This document shows, piece by piece, positions 41,982-51,577 of a stretch of DNA of 64,000 nt. The DNA comes from Craspedostauros australis (lineage: Eukaryota; Bacillariophyta; Bacillariophyceae; Mastogloiales; Achnanthaceae). The notes beneath the pieces are model-generated. The model did no database searches and was not told the origin of the DNA. It saw only the letters and a list, made by a program, of their open reading frames with translations. Location: the NCBI GenBank assembly GCA_026770025.1, contig JAMXDE010000034.1, forward strand, positions 434,001 to 498,000, in the 5' to 3' direction. Numbering within the stretch: position 1 is the stretch's first letter; every line of letters starts with the position of its first letter. Position numbers and translations under genes: made by a program.

Positions 41982-43650
41982 AGTACGCGTAGGCGTGAAT
42001 GCCTATCGCCATACATGCTCCATTCGCAGCAAAACGGATGGAGCAGAACACTGTCCTATCTTGAGGACGTAATTTTCAAAGCAACGGGGGAGAGATTACT
42101 TCAGGAATCGTGTGGCACTGGCACTGGTATCACACGAGCAGAAGCAAACAGAGGGCAGGCACACGACATATTGATGTTAAGGAGTCGTGCTGCAACTGCG
42201 CACAAGCAATGAGACACATGAGCAAACGCATTCCTATCTCAGGTATTATATTATACGAGCGGCCGACTTGCTGATGACCAAAGTCACAACAAGGACGGAT
42301 CGAGGTTCGGTGCTTTTTCGCATCCGTACCACAGAAATACCGTGTACGAGCATGCTGCAGTTATGAGGAGGAGAGCGATGCAACAGGTATTATAGTTATA
42401 CATTCGATGGCAGAACGCCAATTCAAAGAAGACGCATAGAGTTTAACGTAAACAGATTTACTGGTAGCTCGCCGTCGTCTCGTATGTACAGCAGTGGCGG
42501 CAGCAGCATCAGCGCAACCATGGGACCCACAATTCGCAGACGCCAACAACGCGACGCCCCGTTTTTTCGTTTCGCCTCTCTAGCTACAATTACATAGTAT
42601 GGGAGGCGATGGCTGTCCCTCATCTGTCAGGATCGTTTTGCTTGCATTGACTTGCAAACAGACAGTCATGTCAACAAACTGACTGACAGAAGTGGCCCGC
42701 TTTGAGGAATGCTCAGTTTGTCTTTGTACGCGACGATGACAAACCGAGTTTCTTTCCCTTCTTGCACGCTCCATCTAGTTCGTCACTTGTCGCCGTCACG
42801 AACCGAATAGTCACACAAGATTTATCGTGCCTCCGAGCAATTGACCATGCAACGACACAAAGTGATATTCGCATGGCCGGGATGCGTATGCGGTTTGGGC
42901 TATTCACGACTCGCTGTTTTCATGAACACGCTCCCTGAAAATAGTCCGAGGATGTTCGGCGGCGATGTTGTTGAATCTGGCTCCTTTTCGCTCGGGGCCA
43001 AAGAGTTTTCCACTGTCCAGACACGCCGCTTTGGGTGGAGACTGGTATTGTTGGATGAGTCGATGGAGTCCAATCGATGTTGAGGGTGTCATGAATTTTT
43101 GTCAATCTCATTTTGTGAAACGTCAACGCAGACAGAGATGGAGTGATGACGCATGCTTGTCTCGCTGGATTGGGATTGACATTATCGGGCCTTTTCGCTG
43201 CATGTGATCGGCGTGGTCGGACGGACAGCCGTACGGAAAGACTCCCACGCGAAGGTTAATCACGGGGGCTCGCAGGCATGTTCGCCAATGGTGGTTGTCT
43301 TTGTGTGTGATCCACGGACCAGCGAAGAGCCGCGTTGCCCAATCAGAGAGTTGATACCGTCCGGCTTGGTGTCTTGCCAACATGCGAAACGGTTACAACT
43401 GATGAATAGTGACACACGACAATGGAGTCCACAAATACAATGATTTAACCTATTTTTCTTTTGTGCCTGTTGTGGATGGTATGAGAACAGGTTGATACTT
43501 CTTTTCCGACCACCTTCTTCTTGTGGTTCGGGTTTTCTTCTCTGGAGAGGTTTTGGCAGTGGTACCGACCCAGTGTTGGTACGATGCCCTGCGATAAGCG
43601 CTTTGGCATGCCTTGACGTCACTGTGACGTTGTGAATATGTTTCGGTTAT
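41982..43650. other. Intergenic up to the transposon insertion site
   Basis: About 1.7 kb between the protease stop and the left end of the outer transposon. Short unrelated frames only. The final four bases, TTAT (43647-43650), are the left copy of the outer element's target-site duplication. Confidence 0.5.
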
Positions 43651-43685
43651 GAGCCCCCCGAGTGAGTCGATCAAGACCTTGAAAT
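43651..43685 (+). repeat. Left terminal inverted repeat of outer transposon
   Basis: Begins GAGCCCCCCGAGTGAGTCGA and matches the right end in 34 of 35 positions. Subterminal similarity resumes around 43712-43745 (CAAACTAAGCACATATTC against CAAAACTAAGTACATATTC on the other arm). Confidence 0.92.
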
Positions 43686-44145
43686 GAAAAGTCTAATCGG
43701 ATTTCTGGGATTTTCAAACTAAGCACATATTCGCAGTCCTTGTAGTCTCTTTATGTATAATGGAACCTTTCAGATTGTAGTTAGTTTCATTTTAAGTTTT
43801 ATGGATCAATCAATGTGTTTAGTCTAGTCGCGTGAATCCAACAGCACAAAATTTGTTAGTTTCTGCCGAAGGTTCGATGATGCTCTCAAGTATTTATCGT
43901 CTGGTGATCAGTCACGAACTTGCTTCCGAAGGTCTCAGTCGTTTGGTACACGTTAATTACACGTTAGCATGTGGTGCATGATTCCACATTCTGCTCGTCA
44001 CAAAACACGTGACACAAAACACATCACACAAAACACATCATCCCCATCATTTTGCAAAATCGCGCCACACTTTCGCTCCGTTTCACAACTTTCCTCGCCA
44101 ATGGCATGCACACTCGCTCTTTCGCTCAATGCCCGTTCTTGTCAG

Positions 44146-44212
44146 AGTAGTAGTAGTAGTAGCAGCAGCAGTAGTAGTAGTAGTAGTAGTAGTAGTAGTT
44201 GTTGTTGTTGCT
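44146..44212. repeat. AGT/GTT trinucleotide microsatellite
   Basis: Tandem AGT with a short AGC island and a GTT end, about 67 bp, directly upstream of the transposase reading frame in the left arm of the outer element. Confidence 0.95.
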
Positions 44213-44316
44213 GAATGATCGGCCTTCATCCCGTGCTCTCCTTACCTCACTTCCTCTCAGACCAGTTCATCACATCCAACAAGCAAACAGCACTACTCTC
44301 CAGCAACAACTCCACC

Positions 44317-47300
44317 ATGCCTACCTCTGCTGCTGACAAAGCCCTCCCCAAGGATGGCAACCCCTCTCCTCGTAAGAAGCTGTGTTCTGCTCACCCCATG
44401 CCTGCTCACCCATTCGACTCCAAGGGGGCCCTGCTGCCAGCCTCTGAGCAACTGTTGCCTGACAAGCCATTCGCTGTATTGGGGAGGCAGAGCACCATCA
44501 CGCGAGTGATCGATGTGAAACCGATGCATGCAGCGGATGGCAACCTCGTCCCGAACAGCACGCATGCGCACGCTCGCGAGCTGCATGTGTTCGTCCACAT
44601 CCTCAACAACAACGGAGGCGTCTTCGACGACTCCCATGTTGAGGTGCGTTCGGAGGGACGAGGTGTCGGCGATGGGACTTTGGTGAGCGTTATCGTGAAC
44701 GCGCCACCCTTGCCTACTGCAGCCGACGTTGCACCACCTGTCGAGCCTACCCTGCCAGGGAGGGTTCCCCGGCGTTGCAACACTGTTGTTGCCGGGGGGT
44801 ACGCAGATCCGTCTATTGACAGCGACAGTACGTACGTTGACGAGGACGAAAAACAGGCGCGCGCTGGCTGGGACAAGAGAGGAGGCGAGTTCGGGCATGA
44901 TCTGGGAGAGGAGGGGGGAAACTGGAGGCGCCATGCCATTGTTCGTGTGATGGCAGCGCTTAGATCTAACCTAGATCCAAAACTGTTGCAGCTCATGCCA
45001 AAAAAAGGATTCGTCCTCGCGGGCCGACACGATCGGACCATCTGGAGCTACATCAAACTGATGTGGAGTGTCACATCATCTGCACTTTGGACTGTCCTGC
45101 TTCCAGAAGAGAACGTGCCAACTCGTCAGATGGAACAGGTGATTGCATACGTGCGCGGGAACGTGGAGCTTCCTCCCACGATGTTGGCATCTAACCTCTA
45201 CACCCTCTGCTTGTTCGGAGAATCTTCTTCTTCCCGCACGGCAAGAGTTGCTTTGGCCATGTCTGCACCGTCTGCACTGTGTACTGCTATTCTGGGTAGG
45301 CACACACATGCACTGTCGGAGGAACAGAAGGCTCGCATGCTTGCCAAACGCGACATCATCACACCCAGCCAGACATACACCTTGCGTCGTTACTACGACA
45401 TGTTAAGCCATGGCGACAGCATTCCACAGCGAGTTCTCCAGTACCGTGTGTGTGCTTGCGACCTGTCTGGTGTGGTGTCCTTCCTCATGACAACTACTAC
45501 ATATAAGGCAGGGTTGAGTCACACGGTACAGTATGGTGGAGTTGTATTTGAAAATGTTCCGGTGTTCGATCGAGGAAGCACGACTATCGAACAACTATTC
45601 GACATGTACTCGTCTACGACCAACCGCCCAGTGGGAATGCCTGCTTTCACCACCATGACCAACCTACTAACACGCAAAAGCAAGATCAAGACGGGCCTCT
45701 CTTCCTTCGAGAGTTACTTCTGGATGGCGACGGAGAAACTCAAACAGGCAATTTCGCGCCTAGTAGACCTACTGAAGGCTAAGTATGAAACTGATGGGGA
45801 GGAACAAAACGATGCCAATGACAGGAGCCACAACGATACCGATGAGCCAGATGACGTCATCGCACATCATGTACGCAAAGCCGATTCCCTCTTGCATGCA
45901 CTCGAACTGCTTGTTGTGTTCCTCAAATGGGAATTCACCGCCTCCCACATGCAGCTTCAGTGCGACGACCCCATGCATTCGGCCGCGTTCGCTCTCACCA
46001 CCAAAAAGGAGAAGAAGAAGGCACCAACCACATCCTCCAATCAACGCAAACCACGCACCAACAAGCACAAGAGCAAGAAGAACACCGCGCGTAAAGTATG
46101 CAACCGTTGTGGATCAGCAATGCGATTTGTGAACGATCGTTTTGTCCCTTTTGTCAAAATGCTTAAGGACAACGAACTCGCAGAACACAAGGACGAATTG
46201 CAATCAATGCTTGCGGCGGCGCCGGGATTCGCCAACGAAATTGTTAACTACATGGCTCACAAAGTGCGTGCAAAAGTTCAATTCCGACAAATCGCCTTTT
46301 ATCAATCCGAACTCAATGATAAGCCTGAAAGAGCCTATGTGGTACTTGACCATAAGCAAAAAATTCTACCGACAGGCCAAAGCGAAGCCCAACAAGAATA
46401 TTGGGGGAAGAAGGGAATGTCACTGCTTGGGGCGATGGTCATCACGTGTCGCAATGACATTTTTACTTATCGGTTCATCAACATTGTGGTCGGTGGACGA
46501 CCGACACAAGACACACTTCAAGTTGGTGCACTGCTTGACATCGTGCAAAAAAAGGTCAAAGACATTCACCCATCCGTGACTGAGATCATCCTACAGAGCG
46601 ATAACGCGTGTTGCTTTGCCAGTCACGAGCACATCCCACTGATCACATCGGTACTCAACAAGAACCTTGTGACACGAAAAGCAGCCAAAATCATCGCCTG
46701 GATCTACACGGAGGCCCAAACTGGTAAGAGCATGCTGGACACCCACTTCGCGTACATCACCCGTGTACTGCGAAAATACGTGCAAAGTGGCAAGGACATC
46801 AAGACCCCGTTCCAACTCTTCCTTGCACTGAAAGCCGGTAACATCGCGGGTACCACCACGGTACTGGTCAACGCAAAGACCCTCCAAGGCAACATCACGT
46901 CGCTTCCTGGAGCACCAAAACGACGATTCCGCGCGAACGGGCAACAGGTACGTCAGACTCACGAGGTGAAGTATGATGATGACCAGGCGCGGTTGGTGGC
47001 TGCATCTGGCATCACGGAAGACGTCCTTGTGAAGAGCGCTGAATGGGACGGCTGGATCATCAACCAGCTGGGCGTTGCCGATGTTCACACACACAAGTCC
47101 GACAAGCTGCCGATCACGTCCGAATCGTTCAGGAAGACGGACAAGACGCGAAAACTCGGGCGCACAGCGGCAGAGAGCAAGGGGCTGGCGTTCGGCAAAG
47201 CCATCGCAGACGGACAACAACATCTACCATCCGATCACACCACAGCGCTACAAGACCAGACCGCCGAAACCGAACACCCTCCACTCGCAGTGCCAGGCTG

Positions 47301-47793
47301 GGCGAGCAAAACAACGCGCAAACCAGCGGAACTACCAGACTACATCGCGGACAAGTTGAAGGACATCAGTGAAGCGTCCGCGAAGGACCCAAAAAACAGA
47401 CCATCCGAACACGAAGCACACGAACAATTGATGGCCAACAAAAGAACCAAAACTGACTGGTACGTACAACTGCACGCAAATCCCATGCGCGTGAAAGCGT
47501 CGCTGTCTGCAGCGTACAATGCCAAACAACGCAAGGGCAAGAAGGAGGCTGCTCTCATCAAGGCGGAAGCCAACACCAACACCAACACCAACACCAACCC
47601 AACAAGCAAAGCAACAGCATCTGCAATCGTGGCGACCCACTATGCGCCAGCTGAAACACAGGAGGAACGAACAGAGAAAGAGTTGCAGAGAGAGGAGGAG
47701 GAGCTGGATCATCAGATGTGGTGTGATGCTGACACACTGAAGGCCAACACAGAAAGTGAGGCTGTGTTGGATGATGGGACGGAAATTTTGTGA
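44317..47793 (+). CDS. DDE-type transposase of the outer transposon
   Basis: Single exon of 1158 residues. The ATG at 44317 (CCACCATG) is preferred to the in-frame ATG at 44215, which sits at the end of a microsatellite. It is homologous to 54116-57760 over most of its length. A conserved N-terminal half includes Y-K-A-G-L-S-H-T-V, P-V-G-M-P-A-F and K-T-G-L-S-S-F. The catalytic half has YVVLDHKQKILPT, then GKKGMSLLGAM, then IILQSDNACCF, then IYTEAQTGKSMLDTHF. The spacing is D-83-D-36-E, as expected of an RNase H-fold DDE enzyme that cuts and joins DNA ends. A single C-x2-C (CNRCG) precedes the catalytic core. The C-terminus is basic, with an N-T repeat. No internal stop is present, so it may be functional. 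It resembles uncharacterised eukaryotic proteins with an SDNA-C-F/Y motif that I cannot name with certainty. Confidence 0.85.
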   Translation: MPTSAADKALPKDGNPSPRKKLCSAHPMPAHPFDSKGALLPASEQLLPDKPFAVLGRQSTITRVIDVKPMHAADGNLVPNSTHAHARELHVFVHILNNNGGVFDDSHVEVRSEGRGVGDGTLVSVIVNAPPLPTAADVAPPVEPTLPGRVPRRCNTVVAGGYADPSIDSDSTYVDEDEKQARAGWDKRGGEFGHDLGEEGGNWRRHAIVRVMAALRSNLDPKLLQLMPKKGFVLAGRHDRTIWSYIKLMWSVTSSALWTVLLPEENVPTRQMEQVIAYVRGNVELPPTMLASNLYTLCLFGESSSSRTARVALAMSAPSALCTAILGRHTHALSEEQKARMLAKRDIITPSQTYTLRRYYDMLSHGDSIPQRVLQYRVCACDLSGVVSFLMTTTTYKAGLSHTVQYGGVVFENVPVFDRGSTTIEQLFDMYSSTTNRPVGMPAFTTMTNLLTRKSKIKTGLSSFESYFWMATEKLKQAISRLVDLLKAKYETDGEEQNDANDRSHNDTDEPDDVIAHHVRKADSLLHALELLVVFLKWEFTASHMQLQCDDPMHSAAFALTTKKEKKKAPTTSSNQRKPRTNKHKSKKNTARKVCNRCGSAMRFVNDRFVPFVKMLKDNELAEHKDELQSMLAAAPGFANEIVNYMAHKVRAKVQFRQIAFYQSELNDKPERAYVVLDHKQKILPTGQSEAQQEYWGKKGMSLLGAMVITCRNDIFTYRFINIVVGGRPTQDTLQVGALLDIVQKKVKDIHPSVTEIILQSDNACCFASHEHIPLITSVLNKNLVTRKAAKIIAWIYTEAQTGKSMLDTHFAYITRVLRKYVQSGKDIKTPFQLFLALKAGNIAGTTTVLVNAKTLQGNITSLPGAPKRRFRANGQQVRQTHEVKYDDDQARLVAASGITEDVLVKSAEWDGWIINQLGVADVHTHKSDKLPITSESFRKTDKTRKLGRTAAESKGLAFGKAIADGQQHLPSDHTTALQDQTAETEHPPLAVPGWASKTTRKPAELPDYIADKLKDISEASAKDPKNRPSEHEAHEQLMANKRTKTDWYVQLHANPMRVKASLSAAYNAKQRKGKKEAALIKAEANTNTNTNTNPTSKATASAIVATHYAPAETQEERTEKELQREEEELDHQMWCDADTLKANTESEAVLDDGTEIL

Positions 47794-48448
47794 TGGATGT
47801 GCATCGCCACGATAACACGAGTTGTGGAGTTTTGTGGGTGGCAGACCATGCTACTACAACGAGTCTAGAGGCCATCCAAAAACACATCCAAATATCTGCT
47901 TGTCATGCTATATCTCAACAACACATCGTTTGAAATTAAATATAAACATTTCATTCAGACACCTGACTATAGGTTATACAGAATATCGAAGTTAAATTGA
48001 CATAGAAATTGTTTTTATTGTCATGTTTGACCACCACACAGTTGTGTGGTGAATTCGAAAAATTCTGGACGGCACAATGTTGCCCTCCCCTCAGCACCCA
48101 TGATCATCATCATCATCATTGTATTTCTTCAAACTGCGCACCACAATGGCTCTGTATGCTCCCCAGCTATCCACTCCATGAAGGACAGAACATTTCTGCC
48201 ACATTGCACACCCCAAAGTGTCGATACACTGAAAAAGAACGATTTCAAAAAACAAAGTGCAAGCCGGATGCGGTATGGATACGGATCCATATCTCATCCA
48301 CAGGACCCTTTCAGCCCCTCCACGTGACCCTCGTGCATTCCCACACTACCTGGCGACATGCTGATGCATCCAGACTGGGCTGGGTGTGGATGGTCCCGAT
48401 GGCACACCTCCATTTGGTGATGGCCCTGTTGGTTTTGGGTGCCCCACC
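47794..48448. other. Outer transposon body, 3' of transposase
   Basis: About 650 bp after the transposase stop. The first half would contain its 3' UTR. No gene is recognised. Confidence 0.5.
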
Positions 48449-48453
48449 AAAAA

Positions 48454-48659
48454 TATTAGAGCACTATCGAAAAATCACAAGGGGAGAGCAAAAGCAAAGT
48501 ACCATGCCGGGATTCGAACCCGGAACCTCAGTTAGAATTACTGGTGCTCTACCGTTGAGCTACAGGCGATGCGATTGCTGATCCGAACACAAGTGAAATT
48601 TATAGATAGTGGGGGCTACGGGAGTAACGTACTTAGCACTATTCAGTTTTGTGCTGATA
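48454..48659 (-). repeat. LTR-like repeat, copy A
   Basis: 206 bp, base-for-base identical to 48911-49116 by eye. Contains a tRNA-like sequence. Confidence 0.92.
48500..48569 (-). pseudogene. tRNA-like sequence in LTR copy A
   Basis: It folds by eye as a 70-nt tRNA. The D arm has a perfect GCTC/GAGC stem, the anticodon stem is 4 of 5 pairs, and the T arm is a perfect CCGGG-TTCGAAT-CCCGG. The A box (TAGCTCAACGGT) and B box (GGTTCGAATCC) of the Pol III promoter are both intact. The acceptor stem pairs at only 4 of 7 positions, and the base before the anticodon is A rather than U, so a working tRNA is unlikely. The anticodon position would read UUC. Confidence 0.7.
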
Positions 48660-48910
48660 CTCCCCTACGCTACGACCGTGGACCACCTGCTCAAGAGCAC
48701 TATGACGGAAAGTTGTCATCTCCCGCGTCTCCCCATCTCGGGGCACCCTCATTGCTGGGTGGCTAATACTGCCAGACGAAAGTGGGAGTGCTGCCGTAGC
48801 AGACAAGTGTGAGACTGGGCCGAAATCCGGTGATCGCAACGCGCCCACGAAGGCGTGTTGTGCAAGGTTGTCCTAACTCAGCGATGTAGAACTAGCTGCG
48901 ACTGTTAATC

Positions 48911-49116
48911 TATTAGAGCACTATCGAAAAATCACAAGGGGAGAGCAAAAGCAAAGTACCATGCCGGGATTCGAACCCGGAACCTCAGTTAGAATTACTG
49001 GTGCTCTACCGTTGAGCTACAGGCGATGCGATTGCTGATCCGAACACAAGTGAAATTTATAGATAGTGGGGGCTACGGGAGTAACGTACTTAGCACTATT
49101 CAGTTTTGTGCTGATA
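48911..49116 (-). repeat. LTR-like repeat, copy B
   Basis: 206 bp, identical to copy A at an offset of 457 bp. Confidence 0.92.
48957..49026 (-). pseudogene. tRNA-like sequence in LTR copy B
   Basis: Identical to the tRNA-like sequence at 48500-48569, with the same intact A and B boxes and the same broken acceptor stem. Confidence 0.7.
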
Positions 49117-49121
49117 AAAAA

Positions 49122-49935
49122 TGACAGGTATGCACTCATTCCATGCCGCAGCCTCTTCCAGACCGTTGCAGCAGCTCGAACTTCGCGACGTGCATCTTCA
49201 GGCGATGATGCACGGGTCTTGTATGGGTGACTTGGAGATTGGGCAGCTTGATGATGCTGCCCCCTCACTGCCAAAGTCACATGGCAGGTTCGCCACGATC
49301 CGCCCAACAAAACTCTTGCCCTCCACTGATTCCTCCGCGCGGACACCTTCCCGGTCCTTCCCGAGCCTCAAACTTCGTGGGGACCTTGATGGTTACCTCC
49401 TGGATGCGTCTTGCCCATTTGCAGGTGTTGGTGTGGCCTGTGCATGGAATACACAGGCTACATCCAACGAGCCAATCTGCCGCAATTTTGAGACGTTTGC
49501 GCGGAGGCCTGCGACGCCCCCAAACCAACCGCTCTCGCAGCCTCCGCTCGTCCACCCACCAAAGGTTGCATGGCGGTGACGTAGATGTGCTTGTATTTGT
49601 CATTGGGCCGCTGGTTGGTGCGGCGCTGACGATGCCGTTGGGTGTCCATTGTGATGTTTTTTTGGTGTTCCGCCATTGTCATCTTCTTGTGTCGAGTTTG
49701 GCGCTCTCGGCCAGTCGGGCATCCTGGGGGCTGAGGTAAATGTCAAACATTGCAACGAACGTACGAAAAATGCATGACACAAAACACTTCGGGAGTACCA
49801 ACGCAACTCGACCATTCCGTCACGACGAAACGCAGTTGATGATGATTCACATCGTGCTGTGATTGGTGGTTCATGACGCAGCAGCCAGTTTGGTGACGTA
49901 GATCACGGATCATGCAAACACTGGATAGAGTGGAT
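49122..49935. other. Outer transposon body before the inner insertion
   Basis: About 0.8 kb with overlapping frames on both strands, none recognised. The last bases before the inner element, GTAA (49936-49939), are the left copy of the inner element's target-site duplication. Confidence 0.45.
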
Positions 49936-49939
49936 GTAA

Positions 49940-49977
49940 GACCCGCCTGAGCGAAAATAGTACACCTTTCTCGGGAA
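49940..49977 (+). repeat. Left terminal inverted repeat of inner transposon
   Basis: 38 bp, perfect match to the reverse complement of 62778-62815. Its first 15 bases agree with the outer element's terminus at 11 positions. Confidence 0.95.
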
Positions 49978-50540
49978 CGTCGTTTCTGTGTTGAAAAAAA
50001 CTGCGTATATCTCTTCTCCTACATCAAATACATCATATGGCAAGAACTAGAATTGTTCCGTCCAATCATTTTAAAGTTATGGAGGGTTGAAAATCATGTC
50101 GAATCTACCTATTAGGTGAATAACGCACAGACGCTACAATGCTCATTGACGCTTCGATAGAGTCGCAGTGGTCATTCATCCCAAAACGTTCTTTTTTCTT
50201 CCATCGTTTGGGCTTTGTTCGCGATTCTTGAATTTCCGGAGAGTGACTCTACCTTGTGCTCGCACAGAATCGTTGGTGTGAACACAAAACTTTTGTTGCA
50301 TGGAGAGTGATGTGATGTATTGTGATGCAGTGCGATGTGCCATGGGCCGTCAACCAGGATGGTAGGCATGGTCCTTGTTCCTCTTCCTCCTGTCTGTTAT
50401 GTCAGCGTGGTAGCAAGGGGGATGGACAGGCTGCAATGCACGAGACGCATACGATGCAAGTTGTGCAGCGCTGAAATAGATGGTGCGAATTGCTGGTCCC
50501 AAGATGGAAATGGATTGCACCCTCGCCACAGTCCTGTACG

Positions 50541-50880
50541 CAGTGGCAACCCCAACCCACACATCTCTGACCCTAACCCTAACCCAGGTCTTGGCCCTCT
50601 GGACCCCTAGCCCTAACCCCAGCCCTAACCCTAACATTGAGTAACTTCATGGCTCTGTCTGAGTAATGTCAGCCACACGCAGTTGCCTCCCTCGTCTCTT
50701 CCAAGTTGCCGAAACTCCAACCGGAACCCCAACCCTAACTCTAGCCCTGAACAACTGCTTCCCTCCTCCCTAACCCAAACCCAAGCCAGAACCCCAGCCC
50801 TAACTCTAACCCTGAGCAACCTCATGACTCTGTCTGAACAACGTCATCTGCACACAGTTACCTCCTCCGTCGCTCTGGTG
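50541..50880. repeat. Degenerate telomere-type CCCTAA repeats in a duplicated unit
   Basis: The plus strand has many CCCTAA, CCCTAACCC and variants (CCCCAACCC, CCCTAACTC). Two related units of about 175 bp follow each other: GAGTAACTTCATGGCTCTGT at 50639 and GAGCAACCTCATGACTCTGT at 50814, each after a CCCTAA-rich stretch. TTAGGG/CCCTAA is the telomere repeat of many stramenopiles, so this is an interstitial, decaying array inside the inner transposon. Confidence 0.85.
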
Positions 50881-51577
50881 TTGCCCTTGTCGCGAACTCT
50901 TGCTTTTCTCCCACTTTTTTGCTTCCCGCACTGTTTCGATCCATTTCAACGGCCGCCGTTCCAGCGTTTTTGATTCGATTTCAATCATTTTCGCTGTTTC
51001 TTTCACCGAAGGTATCCCCAAAACGTTCTTTGAACTCTTTGGCGCCAATGAAAAGTAATCAATATTGTCGATTGTGACTGCGGTATCCGGACAGACGCCA
51101 TATCTGCTGAGTAAAACCAGGCGCCTTGGCATGAAGGCTTCGTTCAGAATCTCAACGCACGAGCCATCCAAAGAGACAGACTCAGAGAAACAAAGACAAG
51201 AAACAAGTCAACACAAGAGATGAAAGGGGCCACGTGTTGACTGGTGGGAAACATCGCGTCGCGTGGCTTCGCATCATCCGTTGCCATTTCCATTTCCATC
51301 GGCATCCCTTGGCAACTGCACGTACCATACTCGCTCGCCATCATCTTTTTTCAATCAAGAGCATCATGCACAAACACGTTCATCTTCTGAAGTGCTTCAT
51401 CCCGCGCCCAACTGCCATCTCTCATTGCTTCGATCAATTGACCGATCGCCGCTCGTGTTCAGTTGGTGGGTTGTACCGTTACGGTCACTCATTCCTGCTT
51501 GTGCGACCGTGACAATTCCAACGCATCACAACGCATCACACCACAACACACCACCACCCACCACAACGCAAAGAGAA

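Larger units (their letters stand above)
48454..49116 (-). mobile_element. LTR-like miniature element (TRIM-like) carrying tRNA-like LTRs
   Basis: Two identical 206-bp direct repeats flank a 251-bp unique segment, and AAAAA stands immediately outside both ends (48449-48453 and 49117-49121), giving a 5-bp target-site duplication. The repeats start TATTAG and end CTGATA, a short imperfect inverted terminus of the kind LTRs have. On the minus strand a purine run AGGGGAG directly precedes the downstream repeat, where a polypurine tract would be, hence the strand call. No primer-binding site was found. The internal part has no open frame, so it must use proteins from elsewhere. Identical LTRs imply a very recent insertion. 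The alternative is a simple tandem duplication, which the flanking AAAAA argues against, though an A-run could coincide by chance. Confidence 0.7.

Noticed and set aside
46591-47223. 210-codon minus-strand frame inside the outer transposase
   Set aside because: It lies wholly opposite the catalytic half of the transposase, whose motifs are conserved in the inner copy.
48560-48620. Hammerhead ribozyme in the LTR-like repeat (CTGAT ... GTGAAA)
   Set aside because: The core needs CUGANGA and GAAA with three closing helices. Only CTGATCCG is present and no helices could be drawn.
48500-49026. Two functional tRNA genes
   Set aside because: The acceptor stem pairs at only 4 of 7 positions and the base before the anticodon is not U. 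Both copies lie in identical LTR-like repeats, so they are better read as promoter-bearing tRNA-derived sequence.
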